Assembly (NCBI GenBank): GCA_008828725.1
Contig: MEHQ01003238.1
Span: forward strand, 66,166-130,165
Origin: Saccharina japonica
Taxonomy: Eukaryota > Sar > Phaeophyceae > Laminariales > Laminariaceae
Reading direction: 5' to 3'
DNA length: 64,000 nt
The position numbers and the translations under genes are program-made. The notes beneath the pieces were generated by a model, which had not been told where the DNA came from, made no database searches, and saw nothing but the letters and a program-made list of their open reading frames with translations. This document shows, in pieces, positions 22,101 through 34,075 of this stretch (positions are counted from its first letter, which is position 1; every line of letters begins with the position of its first letter).

Positions 22101-24794
22101 GCAACCACCACAGGAAATGAAGCGAAACAAAGAAGCGCGTGTTTAGCATTTCATACCTTGTGACCTGTATCATACTCGTATATGTAGGGCTGAGAGTTGG
22201 CATGACTTCCCGGCCAGTTATTAGTTGGCTGGAAAAGTCATACCAGGTACTCTTTAATAACCGATTCTAGTAAACAACTACTGTCAGTACTTATTCGGCT
22301 GGCTCTATTTGGCTTCATTTTGCACACGAACACCTAGCACAGCTTAACACGATGATAAAATAAACGCCGGAATGGCCGAACCGTCACGGTCGATGGCAAT
22401 GGCTTTTGATGGTAGACCTCTCAGCCCTCTCTGAGCGAGAGTGGCCTCACGGGCAAAAGCGCACCCCGTACGTATCAAACAAACCTTCCAAACACAAGGA
22501 AACCAAAAATAGTCGGTAGCTACATCGTAGCCAACAAACGCTTACCACCACGAAGCTGGCCACTTTTACTATTAATAGCATATACATATATTCATACGTA
22601 GTCATCCAACTCATACTCGTAGCAGTGTTCTTCGTAGCCATGTTTGTTACCAGGTACCGCACTAATAATACCGGTATAGAAAATGTACCTCGAGGTCGGT
22701 AGGGGCGGTGGCGCGGCTCCGCATCGTGTTTAGCAAGCAGTTTAAAAAAAGCGTAACGGTCCCTTAAGTTCAAGATACAGAGAGCCTGAGATTTTGTAAG
22801 ATAGTGGTCAGCCTGGGCGCTGACCAATCGTTCACCCCTTCAGAACTGCACCCACGCTTTGGGGCTATTTGGGGCATAAACCACCTGGAATGAGTGGGCT
22901 ATCAGTGTGTTCCCGTACTACTATACGTAAGTCGGCCCCTTTTTCTTGCTGGTCTAGCTACATGTCTACGTACATACCAGTAGACCCAAGACACCAACGC
23001 CACCAGACCACGAGATTTACGGCGGCTGGACCACGAGATGGCTTGGCACACGAGAGAGCGCAACATAAGAAATACAGCTGTCTCGCTCGCTAAGAATAAG
23101 AAACTCAGCCTGAAATCCATCTCAGAATTATTGTGAGAGGGCCGGTATGGCTGACTACTGCCTACTCTTAATAACTACCTGGTACGTACCAGCACGTACG
23201 TACATGATGGTATCCTATCTCGAATATTCGTAATACACGAGTGGGATACCATACTCCCACGTTTGTTGGCGAGGCGAGGTTGTCGGTGGCATCACGGAAG
23301 GAATCTAAGAATGAACCTTACACCTTACAGTTCGTAGCTGCTCGTGCTCGTGTACAGCCAATAAATGATACCCATGGTAATTTAAGTTTGAAGTCTGTCG
23401 AGTGTCGCCGTATGACTGACGAAGAGTTAATAGTGTCAGGATCAGCTGAAAGCTGGAAGAAGCGCCTCTCTCCCTTATCGTTCAACAATTTTCATCCTCT
23501 CGGTGTGTCAGCAAGTCTCCTTCCATCGAGACGCGTTTCTGCCACCACGTTACCACGGGCTATGCTATGTACGCACGGGAAATAACGAAAGAACACCATC
23601 ATCATCGCCATCCTCGTAAAAGTTAAAAGTTTGCACAACCACGTGTGATACGTATGATACATATCATACCCGCAGGGATGACTCACCACACGGTTGATCT
23701 TCCTGAAAGACACCTGGGAGAAATACCGCTGGCAGATGGTCATCGCGGCGCACATCACCAGGGACTTCGTCTGCAGGACCTTGCAGCAGTCAAACACGAA
23801 CACCTGGCTCTTCTTCCGCAGAACTTTCTCCTCTTCCATCGATCTGCCCAGAGAGGGTAATAAATTCATCGTGTCACAGAGAGGCCACATACCAGCGAGG
23901 GCGGGTCGTACTTCAACCCGTATCAAACTTATGGCTGGCGGCCGGCGGTGCTCGCTCACCATTCGCTCCAAAATTACAGCACAAAGTCATGGCAACGGTC
24001 GTTTGTTGCGTTCTCTGTTGTGTGTGGTATTGTTGAGGAGTGCGTTACAGCAGTACAGTACTATAATACTGGGGTTCAGAGTGGAGGAGTATTAGGGCGA
24101 CGAGCAGGGGTGCTGGTTCAAGACGTTCTCGAAAAAATACGTACGTACTGCTTGTGCCAGGTATATTCGTGGACGGGGGATGGATGAAAAAAAAACACGA
24201 ACCAAAAAAGTGAGAATTTTTGGCGCCGCTGGAACGAAGCTTAGCTATGCTGTGTGACGCCGACACCACGAAAGAAACGGACGCACCACCTATACGTAGG
24301 GACAACAACCCGCGACGCAAATCGAACGAAAGTACTCTCCAGGCGGCTTGGCTGCTGCACCCCATGTATCCTACGAGTATTCGTTTCGTGGATGGAGACT
24401 ATAAAAGTGCGCTTCGTTGGTTTGTTGCCTGCCTGCCGATTGGTCCTCGACTCGAAGCTTGTTTTTGCCCGGGAACTACTCGCACCATCTAAACTCCGTC
24501 TGAGACGAAACAAAATAAAAAGGACGCCCCACGCGCGAGCCACACCACGTACAGAAGGTACACGGGTACATGGTATCGGCCCTGTGTGTACTACAGGAGC
24601 GCAGTCGGCGGGGCTGTTCGAGACATCACCGCGGCGGACAAGGTCGGCATCCGTGTCCCCACTCACATGTTGTCCCTGAGGGAGGGAGGGTTCGTCAGCT
24701 CCTCTTGGGTGAATTTCCACCCGCGGCTCTCCCAACCAAGATCGGCGCGCTTTCCAGCCTCCGTGACAACAGCGTGTTCTTTTTCCCTCACCAT
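16139..24794 (-). CDS. Cyclin T/K-type cyclin with long proline-rich tail
   Basis: Seven exons, all phase-consistent: 24794-24667, 23843-23687, 22087-21959, 21306-21177, 20015-19952, 19316-19165 and 18273-16139 (964 codons plus stop). Family landmarks in order are WKFTQEELTNPPSLRDN near residue 28, the first cyclin fold (VMCAAMTICQRYF, then AAAAIFLAAKVEE), the LGFDFMIEHPYSHS linker typical of cyclins T/K, and a second fold (GTMCLEYAPFF). Such cyclins activate CDK9/12-type kinases that phosphorylate the RNA polymerase II tail; this role is inferred from the family. From about residue 280 the tail is low-complexity, with repeats such as KPRPPSTPYPKPPSSGS and an acidic end (LEDGEVEDGEI). Exon 5 and the exon 4 donor are the least certain; a later GTAAGC donor would also keep phase. 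Intron 5 holds an assembly gap. Confidence 0.9.
19383..19477. other. Assembly gap (50 n) flanked by poly-G runs
   Basis: Fifty n at 19413-19462 lie between a G24 run (19383-19406) and a G15 run. The gap is inside intron 5 of the cyclin gene, and the homopolymers probably caused it. Confidence 0.95.
20041..20380. repeat. Duplicated 135-bp block in cyclin intron 4
   Basis: Two copies begin GAGCGCGTCGTCGAA at about 20042 and 20248. They share AAGGAGCAAGACAGAATCAT and CCGACTCTTGCA, and one copy carries an extra GAGATC expansion. Confidence 0.85.
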
Positions 24795-25438
24795 GGCTCC
24801 TCCGCCCCCACGCCCGTAGCGTGGCGCAAAGAAAGCAGCCTCCTCACGCCGTTCTTTCCCTTTCGCCTAATAATCCGTTTTCGACGGGGTGCTTCCGGAA
24901 AACGCCCCGCGGGTCACGAAAAAAGAACCGATCCGAGCCCCCTCTTCAAAACGATTCAAGACAGCAAAACGACGCACCGGCGTCCAGCTCACGTCGAATC
25001 CGAGCACCCTCTGTACGGCGCCTTCGATGTCGAGACGAGGTTCAGAGGGAGGGAAGTTGGAAGGTTGAGGTGACTTCAGACTTTTCCCTCCACCCCTCAG
25101 ATTTGGAGGTATCCCCGATCCCCGGTTTTCGACATTAAGTGCATGTTGATTGTACTTATTTTTCACTTTGCCTTGCTCTGGTGTTGTCTCGCCAATCTCG
25201 TCACTCATCTCCCTTCTGTTCACACAGCTCTGCATCACAGCACCAGATATCTCGAGATCGAGGGAAAGCCTGCGCCACTTCAGCAGTTCCGAGGGGTCTC
25301 CTTTTGAGCGCGGTACGTGTTCCATCGATTCCTTTATTTTTTTCCTCCGGGGGCTTGTGGATAGTTTCCACGTTTCGACGTAGTGTTTTTTCAAGTATTT
25401 TTGAAACCATAATTCGTAAGAGGAAAAGACCCCGTGAG
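24795..25438. promoter_or_regulatory. Head-to-head intergenic region, cyclin / hypothetical gene
   Basis: The start codon of the minus-strand cyclin and the chosen start of the plus-strand gene are 644 bp apart, so the promoters of both must lie here or overlap the 5' UTRs. I see no clear TATA box. Confidence 0.5.
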
Positions 25439-26059
25439 ATGCGTCGCACCGAGCGTTCGAAACCAGCGATGGACGCTCCCACAAGCGAGAACGCAAACGA
25501 ACAGCACGTGAACCAGCGCCGAAGGGAAAGGAGCCGTTCTCGAGACTCCCCTCGAAACCTCCCTTTTCCTTCAGATGACTCCAGAACCGACGTCTACAAA
25601 GCGGACGACGACGAACCGAGACGGGAAGCGGCCGTTGGGGCATCATCATCTTCCTCCTCGTGCAACTGCGCGAGCTGTGGGCCATGGCCGGAAGAGAAGT
25701 ACAGGGACTTGTCCATCCGGTACCCCGGTATGACGCAGAAAAGTTTCGACCGAATGCTGCTCGCTCTAGACGAAGTAGCCGTAGACGATTTGGTGAGTGG
25801 TTCAGTTTCGGAGAGCGTTTCTTCAGTATATTTCGGCGTGACCTTTTCTCCTGTTGAACCGCCCCAAGTCGCCCGAGTACCAGCCTCGCCCTTAGAGCTT
25901 GAAGTGGCCGTATGTGCTGACGCCGAGGGTGCGAACGATTCGTCGGGGGAGGGGGGGGTAGAGGCGAGCGTTCGTGAGACTAGGGAATGCGCGACGTCCG
26001 GGCAGGTAGAGGCTGGTACGGGTGAAGAGTTGCCGCATTGTATCCCTGGGTCTCCTTGA
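25439..26059 (+). CDS. Hypothetical protein with RS-like N-terminus and Cys-rich motif
   Basis: The frame encodes 206 aa from ATG at 25439. It stays open upstream to 25139, but that part (hydrophobic, pyrimidine-rich DNA) looks untranslated. Visible features are an Arg/Ser stretch (RRRERSRSRDSPR), a serine run, CNCASCGPWPEEKYRDL, and RYPGMTQKSFDRMLLALDEV, which could be helical. The last 90 residues are acidic and low-complexity. A strong donor (GTGAGT) occurs in frame after the codons for DEVAVDDL at 25791-25796. The C-terminal third may therefore be intron, with further exons downstream; I found no convincing next exon. No family is recognised. A GMTxxSFDxxL pattern recalls N-terminal parts of domesticated Harbinger transposases, but the match is too short to claim. 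It is head-to-head with the cyclin gene. Confidence 0.5.
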   Translation: MRRTERSKPAMDAPTSENANEQHVNQRRRERSRSRDSPRNLPFPSDDSRTDVYKADDDEPRREAAVGASSSSSSCNCASCGPWPEEKYRDLSIRYPGMTQKSFDRMLLALDEVAVDDLVSGSVSESVSSVYFGVTFSPVEPPQVARVPASPLELEVAVCADAEGANDSSGEGGVEASVRETRECATSGQVEAGTGEELPHCIPGSP

Positions 26060-28160
26060 GGGCGAATGAAACATTTACTCCGATTTTACCGTCGAACGTC
26101 GAACCTGATGTCGAGTCTACTACTACTCTGTAGTCGAGTGTTGGCTGCTGCTACTGCCGCAACCGCTGCTGCCGCTGCTGCTGGTGCACGACTGGACTGG
26201 TACGAGAAGCTCAGCGTAAAGTGTTGTGACAAAGAAAGACCGACAACCTGTTTCTAGTGTCGGAGGTCAGTCAGGGGTGGGACGGATTCCAGGAATGAAG
26301 GCAGCAAGGGTTTGGGGGAAATAGCAGTAGGAGTTTAAGCTTGGTGTACGATGAGTACGACTGCGAAAGAGCCAGCGCATGTGTTGTGTTCTTCTGTCTC
26401 TGTCTCTGTTAACTGCAGAGGTTGATGTTGAACAATCAACCTTGTCGTGCCTCATGCCCATAGATACACCCGACCGTGACATTTCGGTTGCGTTCGTACG
26501 AAGTACCGAGTACCAAGTACGTGTGCGGTGCGGTATACCCGGTAATACTTCCTCCTGTACGCGCAGTATCACATCATGTATCTCTCTGTAAATCCGGTAC
26601 AGTTCAGAATTGGGCGAAAAATTGCCCGGCGGAATGTGCTTGTTTGTTGTTCGGACTCCTGTCAGAATTGTTCTCTCCTTGCTTGGTATTATCGCGCTGA
26701 TGATGAGTGTGCTTGTGTGCGTTGCCCGTGCACTGCGCATGTAAATCGCGCAGCGTGCTGTTTTGGTATGCTTCCAGTTTTTTTGTGTTGACCGGTATTC
26801 GCTTGTCGCGGGCGTGTGTGAGGCAGGCGCTACCAAAAACCGATGGTGCAATGCAATCAATCGTGAATCGTGTGAGGGTGAGAGATTGCGCTTCATCGAT
26901 GGGGGTGGGGGTGGGAGGGCAGGGAGGGGTTGTGGGGGGGGAAGCTTGTATTTTTGTTTTTGTTGTAAATAAATGTTTTGTTTTTCTTCCAGGAGGCGTT
27001 TTTTTTGCAATAGGCCGTTGTTTTACACGAAAGTGTCCTGTTATGATTTACAGCGCGCGGGGTAGTAGGAAGGGGAAGACGAGGGCAGGGAAGACAGTGT
27101 ACGTACGTACGAGTTCAATTAGTAGTGCGGATGGCGTCGTTGAAAATCCGGGCGTTGTTACCCTGCGGCAGTATGATGTACCTTTACGGGGGTCTGGGAA
27201 ATTGGTTGTATGATCGATCATCTCGCCACAAGCCGTGCGGTGCCGCATGCTTTTGTGTTGTCATGCGAGTGGTCGTCTCTGTGATGCCCGTCATCCTCCC
27301 TTCTCTGTGCGTTTGCCTGAACTTCATGGCCTCTACGTATTGGGCGTACGAACAGTTTCGTGTGCAGATGCAAATGAAACGACTGCTGGCTGTGCAGCAG
27401 GCGTTCTTTCTATGCATGCATGTGTGTTCGTTCGTGTACGGTATGTGTGTGTTTGTGTGTCTTGCGTGTTTATTCTGCGCGCCTCGCGTCAGGTGAAGTG
27501 GAGCGGTGGAGGAGGAGTGAGTCGGTGCATTGAGGGACACCATCGCGGCCGACCGGGCACTCACGGTGTGTGTGGTCGTGTGGTCCCTATTTGCTGCCGA
27601 TACGCTTGTACTTCGGATGCAACGTTTTCAGATGTTACCTACGCGCATCTCACAGCACTTTGATTTTTTTTTGTAGACCTTGGTTTATTTCGCTGGTTGT
27701 GCTCAACCTCCTGACCTGCTTGGTTGAGAGCTGCGAGTGTTGCTTTTCACGAGCATTGTGGCATGGATTTCATGCAATTTCTTGGGCTACTGTGCCGCCG
27801 ACAACTGACAGCTGACACCCCGGGTCAGCGTGTACAGCATTTGCGACAACAATTATATATATGTGTGTGTATGTACCCCCACGAAGCCGGTAGGAGAGCC
27901 GAACCCATCTTATCGTCTCTTTGCGGATCGCGCCCGGCAACATTATGTTTTTTTTCTTGAGCTGTCGAATGACATCCCCGTGCAACGAGTGTGCCCTCGA
28001 TTTGCGGACCGCGGAATATCATATCATAGGGACAGCCCGGGTCTTGTTTCTACTCTTTAAATTGACAAATGGCTTGTTGAGGTCGGCGGTGTTTTGCTTT
28101 GCACGCTGGAAAAGAGCTATTCAAAGGAGTGTATATATAAAATACGATAGACAGTAAGTT
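26060..28160 (+). other. T/G-rich tract, probable 3' UTR or downstream region
   Basis: The plus strand is markedly T/G-rich between about 26700 and 27720 (GTGTGTTTGTGTG-type runs), as at the ends of the other genes here. A few small GT-AG-bounded open pieces (e.g. 27493-27566) could be exons of the preceding gene but have no support beyond splice-like ends. Confidence 0.4.
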
Positions 28161-30928
28161 GCTGTCAACCCACCTTTTGAAACGTATAATTCTTCACACA
28201 AGTTCCCGCAAACGATAACGACACAGCGTGCCTCGTATATATGTAGACTCCGGGTTTATCCTGCTGTAGACTGTGCGTGCAGTTTTCACAGTCTCGATGT
28301 ATTCGTCCGTGTTTTGTGCCTATTTGATGAGCCGCAACAGTAGTAGTGGTGTTTTTCGCTTGCACTCAAACCCGCAACGGGCTGTTGTGTGCGTCCCCTC
28401 TTCCCTCTCGAAAGCTCAGCAAGTCGACGAGAGGTCATCGGCTGACTACTACCAGGGATGTTGACTGCCTCCCCTTCGTCTTCCCTTCCCCTCGGCAAAA
28501 CGGCGGCTGTCTTCAAAAGGTAAAACGGACATCAGGTATTACCGGCAAGGAAGGGTGGGAGGCCTCTGACTTAAGACTAACGTGTTAATACCTTGGCTTC
28601 CTCTGGTTTAGACTATTATATCACGTGCTAACACCTTGATTACCTCATATTTTAGACTAGAACGTGTTATTTTTTTTGTTATTTTTTCGATTCGTTCGAT
28701 TCGCTCAGGTCGCCCTTACCAAACAGCAAGTCTGTTGTTTCTGCCCCGTTTTTTTTGTTGTGCTTGTCGCTGACGTGGTCCAAGCTATATAGGTGCAAGG
28801 CAATGCGTATTTTCGGGTGTTGGAGGTACTTTTGGAGTGTACCCGCTTTTGATTTCATGTGGGAGGAATGTATTCTTGGCGCGATTGCACCTGCCGCAAC
28901 CCCACGGGCCGCGCCCTGTGCTGGATGTTTCGCGCTTGCTTGCGCGCATGTCTGCTTGCTCGCTGTACGTTGCTCTCGCATGCGTGCTTCCCATCTCTTG
29001 ATGGCATGTCTACTTGTGGCCCATCTCCAAATTCCACGCACACGGTTGTGTTGCGATCTTCATTGCAGTCAAATCTACGCGCATCTAGCATGGTGAGCGT
29101 CTTCCATCGTGAGAGCTCGTAGCGCAGGGGCTGACTTTGCTTCCCTTCCTGTTTCACACCGGTCCTATTGCCCGCCAGCCCTTAGCTTGTGTGTTTGGCC
29201 GAGTGCATGTTTTCGGACTCCGTCGCACGCACTATCGCTTAGCGGCAGGTGTTGCTGCAGGTGTTGATATTGGCGATCTCATTCCTTCCGTCCTCGCAGC
29301 GGCACCCGCTACCCACTGCGCGCTTCATCCATCTATTCATGAGGACTCTCGCTCGAATACCGTAAGCGTTTCGACTATATGCACGATTTGACCCGCTCCA
29401 TACTTGACGGCGATACTATTGCAGTCTGTCCTCCAAACCCTACATTCTAAACGTACCGGGTGACCGTCATATAATGTTCGTTCACCGCCCGCTCGAAGAC
29501 GTTGCGGTTTCCCTGCCACCCACCCCAATTGTTACAGGTTGTGTGTGGTTGTTTGTTGTTCAGCGGTGGCGCGAGCTTTGCGGTTTCCTCGGGTGGCATC
29601 AGCGCTGGGCACATTCGCGCAACCTGATGTCCTCTCGTAACCATCTCGGGTTGTTCCAAGTGCTCCTCTCCTCCCCTCTGCTCTCCAGCCATCACTCAGT
29701 CCACGACTTCAGCCATGAGCACGCAGTTCTACAAAAAATACTCTCCCTCATGAATTCTCACGCACCGTGGAAAACTTGTCGTAGAGGGTCGATTTTGCAT
29801 TCACTATCGTATCACAAGAGCAAGAGCAACTAACCTCCTCTGGAAGTACAGTGAATCGTTTCTCTCACTCTTGAATAGAATAGTTCGGCAGAAGACGCAC
29901 TGATAACCTATCGAGTGGTTTAGTCTCCCATCCCATTGCTGTACGCGTACGTAGCAAGAAACAGGGGCGTGGGCGAGATACATGGTTTACCATCATTATT
30001 GTTAATTTTCCGTTATTTTTTGCCTGCATTGTCTTGGACATATACAGGAAGGCCGGGGTATCACGTGTCATTTCCCTGCGTGGGCTATATTTCTCAAGCC
30101 TTCTCGTACGAAAATGTATACCAGGTATAGGCTAAGTGTTTAGTCTGTGACGTGAAACTTGCTATGATATGCGTCGTTTTTATTTCAAGATTGTTCAGCA
30201 AAAATATCGAGGTAATACTAGCTGTGCGCACGTGTACCAGCCCTCCCGGCATGCCTTATTATGTATAATTGAGTCAACCTGCGCACAGCGTGTCATCTGC
30301 ACTTGTACATAGTTTGCTCTTACCTGGTATTTGAAAATAAATCAAGCATTGAGATCGAAAATTTCCTCAAAGCTCATCTCTGTAGGCTTGGTTTACTGGT
30401 TTACGAGAACAAACCAGAGTCACACCATCGACGCCAAACAAGTAAAAGCGCGAAGTACGTAGCGCTCACAACTTGTTGGCCCCATCTACCATCTCGTCGT
30501 CAATAAACTTAACTTGTCCACACGCTTCAAGTGGCGTGTGTTGGGAGCCAACTATTTTTTCTTGTTAAGGGGGGGAAGGGGAGAAGCCGACATCAATCTC
30601 GTTGATGACCCCCACGCAAAATATAATGTTCATCAATCTCGTTCATGCCTCCTTGTTACTGACATCGTGTGCCTCTTCGTACGACCGTTCAACCTAAATG
30701 ATCAAGCTGTACAATGAAGAACAGCACGGCAACGCGTATTGGTGGCGTTGCACTATTAATAGTTGAGTTCATGTGGTAGTTTTTTTTTTTTTTTTCCTTC
30801 ATTTTATATAGAAATGGTAACGCGCATACACATGCTACATGGCTTGGAAACTCTCTGGACCCACGGAACGCAGGACTATGAGGGCAACTAGGATACAGCT
30901 TTCCACAGCTACGTACGTACGCACACCA
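28161..30928. other. Intergenic, no gene supported
   Basis: Around 28560-28680 a 50-bp motif containing TTTAGACTA and ACGTGTTA is repeated two to three times. Between 28680 and 29830 both strands show 80-120-codon open stretches broken by stops. I could not link them to a family, and they may be remnants of a decayed gene or element. Confidence 0.4.
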
Positions 30929-31005
30929 TCGGGTCGATGGGTGCTCAGACCGCGGAATCACCACCGGATCGATGGGTGCTCAGACCGTGGATCGATGGCT
31001 GCTCA
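30929..31005. repeat. Short tandem repeat, about 31-bp unit, three copies
   Basis: The unit contains GGATCGATGGGTGCTCAGAC. The third copy is slightly diverged and shortened. Confidence 0.8.
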
Positions 31006-31532
31006 GGCCCACGTCCACATTTTTTTGTTTGGGAGCGTGCACGGTTTGTGTCCTGCGGTTAGTTGTACTTTTTTTGTCCTTCCTGAGTACTCCCACCGTA
31101 GGAAAAGGCAACAGAAATGTCGGACGTCGCACGAGTCATGATGTGTGCTGCTGTTGTGGCGCTCAGTTAACGAGCACGCTCTTCGTAGTGAGCTGTGTTT
31201 TTGCAGTTACATTTGTGATAGCAAAGGGGAGATGCGTTTGGCTGCCAACGGCGACGGGTGATGGGCTACGAGTAGAAATTGGCGTCTGGCTTTTTGTCTT
31301 CTGGCTGCGAATAGAGACGGCAGAAGGTGGCTTGTGCCCCAGTTGTGATGAGTTTTGTAGCGCTGTCCGTGCGGCGCCTGTCGCTTTTTTGTTTGAATTG
31401 AACCCTTGTGGGGATGTTTGTAGTGACGATTAAAAAAAGTGCAACATTGAACAGCATCGGCCACACGAAGCTACGGGAGCTGCTGGGTTCTGGGACACAC
31501 GCTTACCACCTGCCAGGTTTGCCTATTATGCA

Positions 31533-31985
31533 GGTCCCTCGTTATCACACGTACTATAACTCAGTCCATAGTGCTTCGCCAGAAGATCTTTTTGTCACAT
31601 ATAATCCAATTCGGTCGTTGGGGAGGTCTGAAAAGCGGGCTGAGCTGTGCCTTGCCTTGAACGCCTGTTCCCTATTTTGCGTGTACGGGGCCTTTCAAGA
31701 AATACGGCGTCTCTTTCCAGTGTCATGGCTTTGCAGGATTCCCAGGACCATGCCATCACGCTATGCAAGTCCCTCGTTATCACTTGTAGTGCTCGCTAGA
31801 AAACCTGTTACTTGATCCAAATGGGTCGTTGAGGTTTGAATAGAGGGCCCAGCTTTAACCTCGCCGTGAACGCCTGTTCCCTATGCGTGTACAAGGCCTT
31901 CCAAGATAAACGGCGTCCCTTTGCAGTACTCTGGCTTTACAGGAATCCCAGGGCCATGCCATAACGCCAGCCCAGTCAAATGAGC
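31533..31985. repeat. Tandem duplication, about 237-bp unit, two copies
   Basis: Both copies contain GTCCCTCGTTATCAC (about 31533 and 31770), GAACGCCTGTTCCCTAT and CCCAGGACCATGCCAT or close variants. They differ by many substitutions, so the duplication is not recent. Confidence 0.8.
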
Positions 31986-32353
31986 GGTATTCTTGAGTCA
32001 GCAGAAAATTATAGGATTTTTCGGGCATCGGCGTATCAAAACCCCGCTCCCACACCTTTTCTCTGCGAGGCTACGTGATAATCCTGGCGAAGGAACTAGA
32101 AAATATGGAATCCTACCTGTAACGTTCTCTAAAAACCTAAACTACGAGTCCCGCCACACAGCCCCAGCGAGGCGCAGCGAGTGGGGAGAAACGAAAAAAA
32201 TTCCTTGAAGCCTGAAGAGTACAAGCCACCGCCACATAGCGAGCGCGTGGGGGCAATGCATCGTTGGCAAAGGCGGAACACATTTAGTTACAATCCTGTG
32301 CCGCGGAACAGACGATAATTACCCGAACCACATGTCACGTGAAAAAATATATC

Positions 32354-32433
32354 GTCGTCGTGCTCGAATGGTTTCGGGAATGGATTGGAAACCCATTGTG
32401 ATTTCACAAGCAGGTTCGAGTCCTGCCGACGAC
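32354..32433 (+). tRNA. tRNA-Ser (anticodon GGA)
   Basis: The 80-nt sequence folds as a class II tRNA. It has a perfect 7-bp acceptor stem (GTCGTCG with CGACGAC), a D-arm CTCG/CGGG with GG in the loop, and an anticodon stem with loop TTGGAAA and anticodon GGA. It also has a long variable arm (TGTG/CACA) and a perfect T-arm (GCAGG TTCGAGT CCTGC). The long variable arm and anticodon identify serine (UCU/UCC codons). There is no intron. One anticodon-stem pair is an A-C mismatch and no T-run terminator follows directly, so it could be a diverged copy. Confidence 0.85.
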
Positions 32434-32529
32434 CCCCAAGTGTTAGGATTCGCTGGGACACACGTTTGATTCGGGTAATGTGGTATCTTGTACTAAGGAC
32501 TGACTGTGCTTTGTGTTAAGTCTTTCAAC

Positions 32530-33760
32530 GATGCCTCGCCTCCGATGGGGATGTAGCGGTAGCCTGTGTTCTTCCGCTTTTAGAATGCATTTTTGCCGTA
32601 CCCCCCGCACCCTCGGATGTATCGGTAGCTTGCGCTCTTTCGTTTTCAGGGATGCATTTTCGCCCCCGTACCCCACCCTCGCTGTGGATGCGGCGGTAGC
32701 TTCCGGGTAGGCTTCCTCTCCTTCTCCCCTTTTGGAGTTCCTTAAATGACGCTTTGTAGCCTCACAGAGTAGAGCCCCTCCCGCCACTGGGGATGTAGCA
32801 GTAGCATTTGCTGTCCGTCTTCAGAATCCATCATCGCCACCCCCCTCCTTCCCTGCTGGGGATGTGGCGTTAGCTTGTGCTCTTTCGATGTTTAGGGCAC
32901 ATTCTCCCCGCACAGGTGGCCGAGACCCCCGCTTCCACAATGTGTGGACGTAAACAAATCCTTGTGGAGACATTGAACAATTAGAACACCATTTGGCGTA
33001 CCTAATTGAGATTGAGAGGTTTTCGACACTTTTTGTTACATTGTTCAATGCCTCCCAAAGCTTTTACGCACATATTGTGCAAGGGGGGGGGTCCCGGCTA
33101 CCTGTGCTCCAACCTCCCTCCCCTCTCGCTAGGGACGCGGCGGCAGTTCGGCGTCCGAGGTTTTTCGATCCCCTTACGGCTAGGCTTCCCCTCGTTTTCC
33201 CCTTTCGGCGTTCCTTTTTTTAGGCTTCGTAGCCTCTCGCAGGGTAGAGCCCTCACCCTTCGCTAGGGATGCAGTGGTAGCTTGTATTTTTCCGTCTATA
33301 AAACGCGTATGTTCCCAAAGTCCCTCAAAGCCAGTGGGTTCGCTCTAGGGGGGGGGGGGGGGCTGTGGTCGTCAGGGGATATCCGGAGTACATCCCCGGG
33401 TTTCCAAGGTGGGTATGTATCTTGTGGTGTAACGGGTAATGCTGCTTGCTGCTAGGAACATCACCCACAGCACTTCGTAGTCCTTTATTTAAATCCGGCC
33501 TTCGGGTACGGCCCGGTCTTCCAACTTGGGTCGGTTCTTTTCTTACGGGTAAAAATATTAACGTCTTTCACGTAGTGTCGGCGAGGGTGGTCATCTCAAT
33601 CAGGTGGTTCAGCAGTGCTACGTAGCCCTGAGTTGAACGTGATCAGCCTGGTCAGTCCCAATACCCCACCAAGCTTTAACCCCGCCCCCCCTCCCCGCTC
33701 GCTAGGGATGCCGTTACCGGTAGGCTTCGTGGTGCTCCTTCGTAGCCGCGCAAGATAGAG
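32530..33760. repeat. Degenerate tandem repeats around a GGGATGTAGCGGTAGCTTG motif
   Basis: At least eight degenerate copies of GGGATGNNGCGGTAGCTT are present, many followed by GTGCTCTTTCG and AGGATGCATTTTCGCC-like text. They occur at irregular spacing between about 32540 and 33730, separated by pyrimidine-rich and CCCC-rich spacers. A G-run (33348-33362) lies inside. No coding capacity is seen. Confidence 0.7.
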
Positions 33761-34075
33761 GTCTGGGATCGCGTTTTGAAGAACCGCGTCTTCGGTTCAC
33801 GTTCTTCTTCTTATCGACTCGGTGTTTCCTGGATCTTCAATATTTCTGCTTGGAAGGCTCATCATTGTGGGCTAGTGCTATGGTAGTGACTGGAAGCTGT
33901 GACGGCCCCCATACCAAGCACGGGGATACGATGTACAAGGGATGGCGATGGCGACACATCTCAGATGAATCACGGCGCGACACAACGCCCTCCATCCTAG
34001 CCCACAACCAACTGTAGCCCGCGGCTGCTACAACGAGCATGTCGTGGTATTGATATTAATAGTCGCTTCTGGCTT
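33761..34075 (-). other. Region downstream of the PPR gene
   Basis: This is probably the 3' UTR of the minus-strand PPR gene, whose stop lies at 34076-34078. No other feature was recognised. Confidence 0.35.

Noticed and set aside
24867-25685. 272-codon minus-strand ORF between the cyclin and hypothetical genes
   Set aside because: It overlaps the plus-strand coding frame and the promoter interval, has no family motif, and is not linked in phase to the cyclin start.
28680-29830. Decayed transposon protein on either strand
   Set aside because: Open stretches of 80-120 codons occur on both strands, but no motif of any element family could be recognised.
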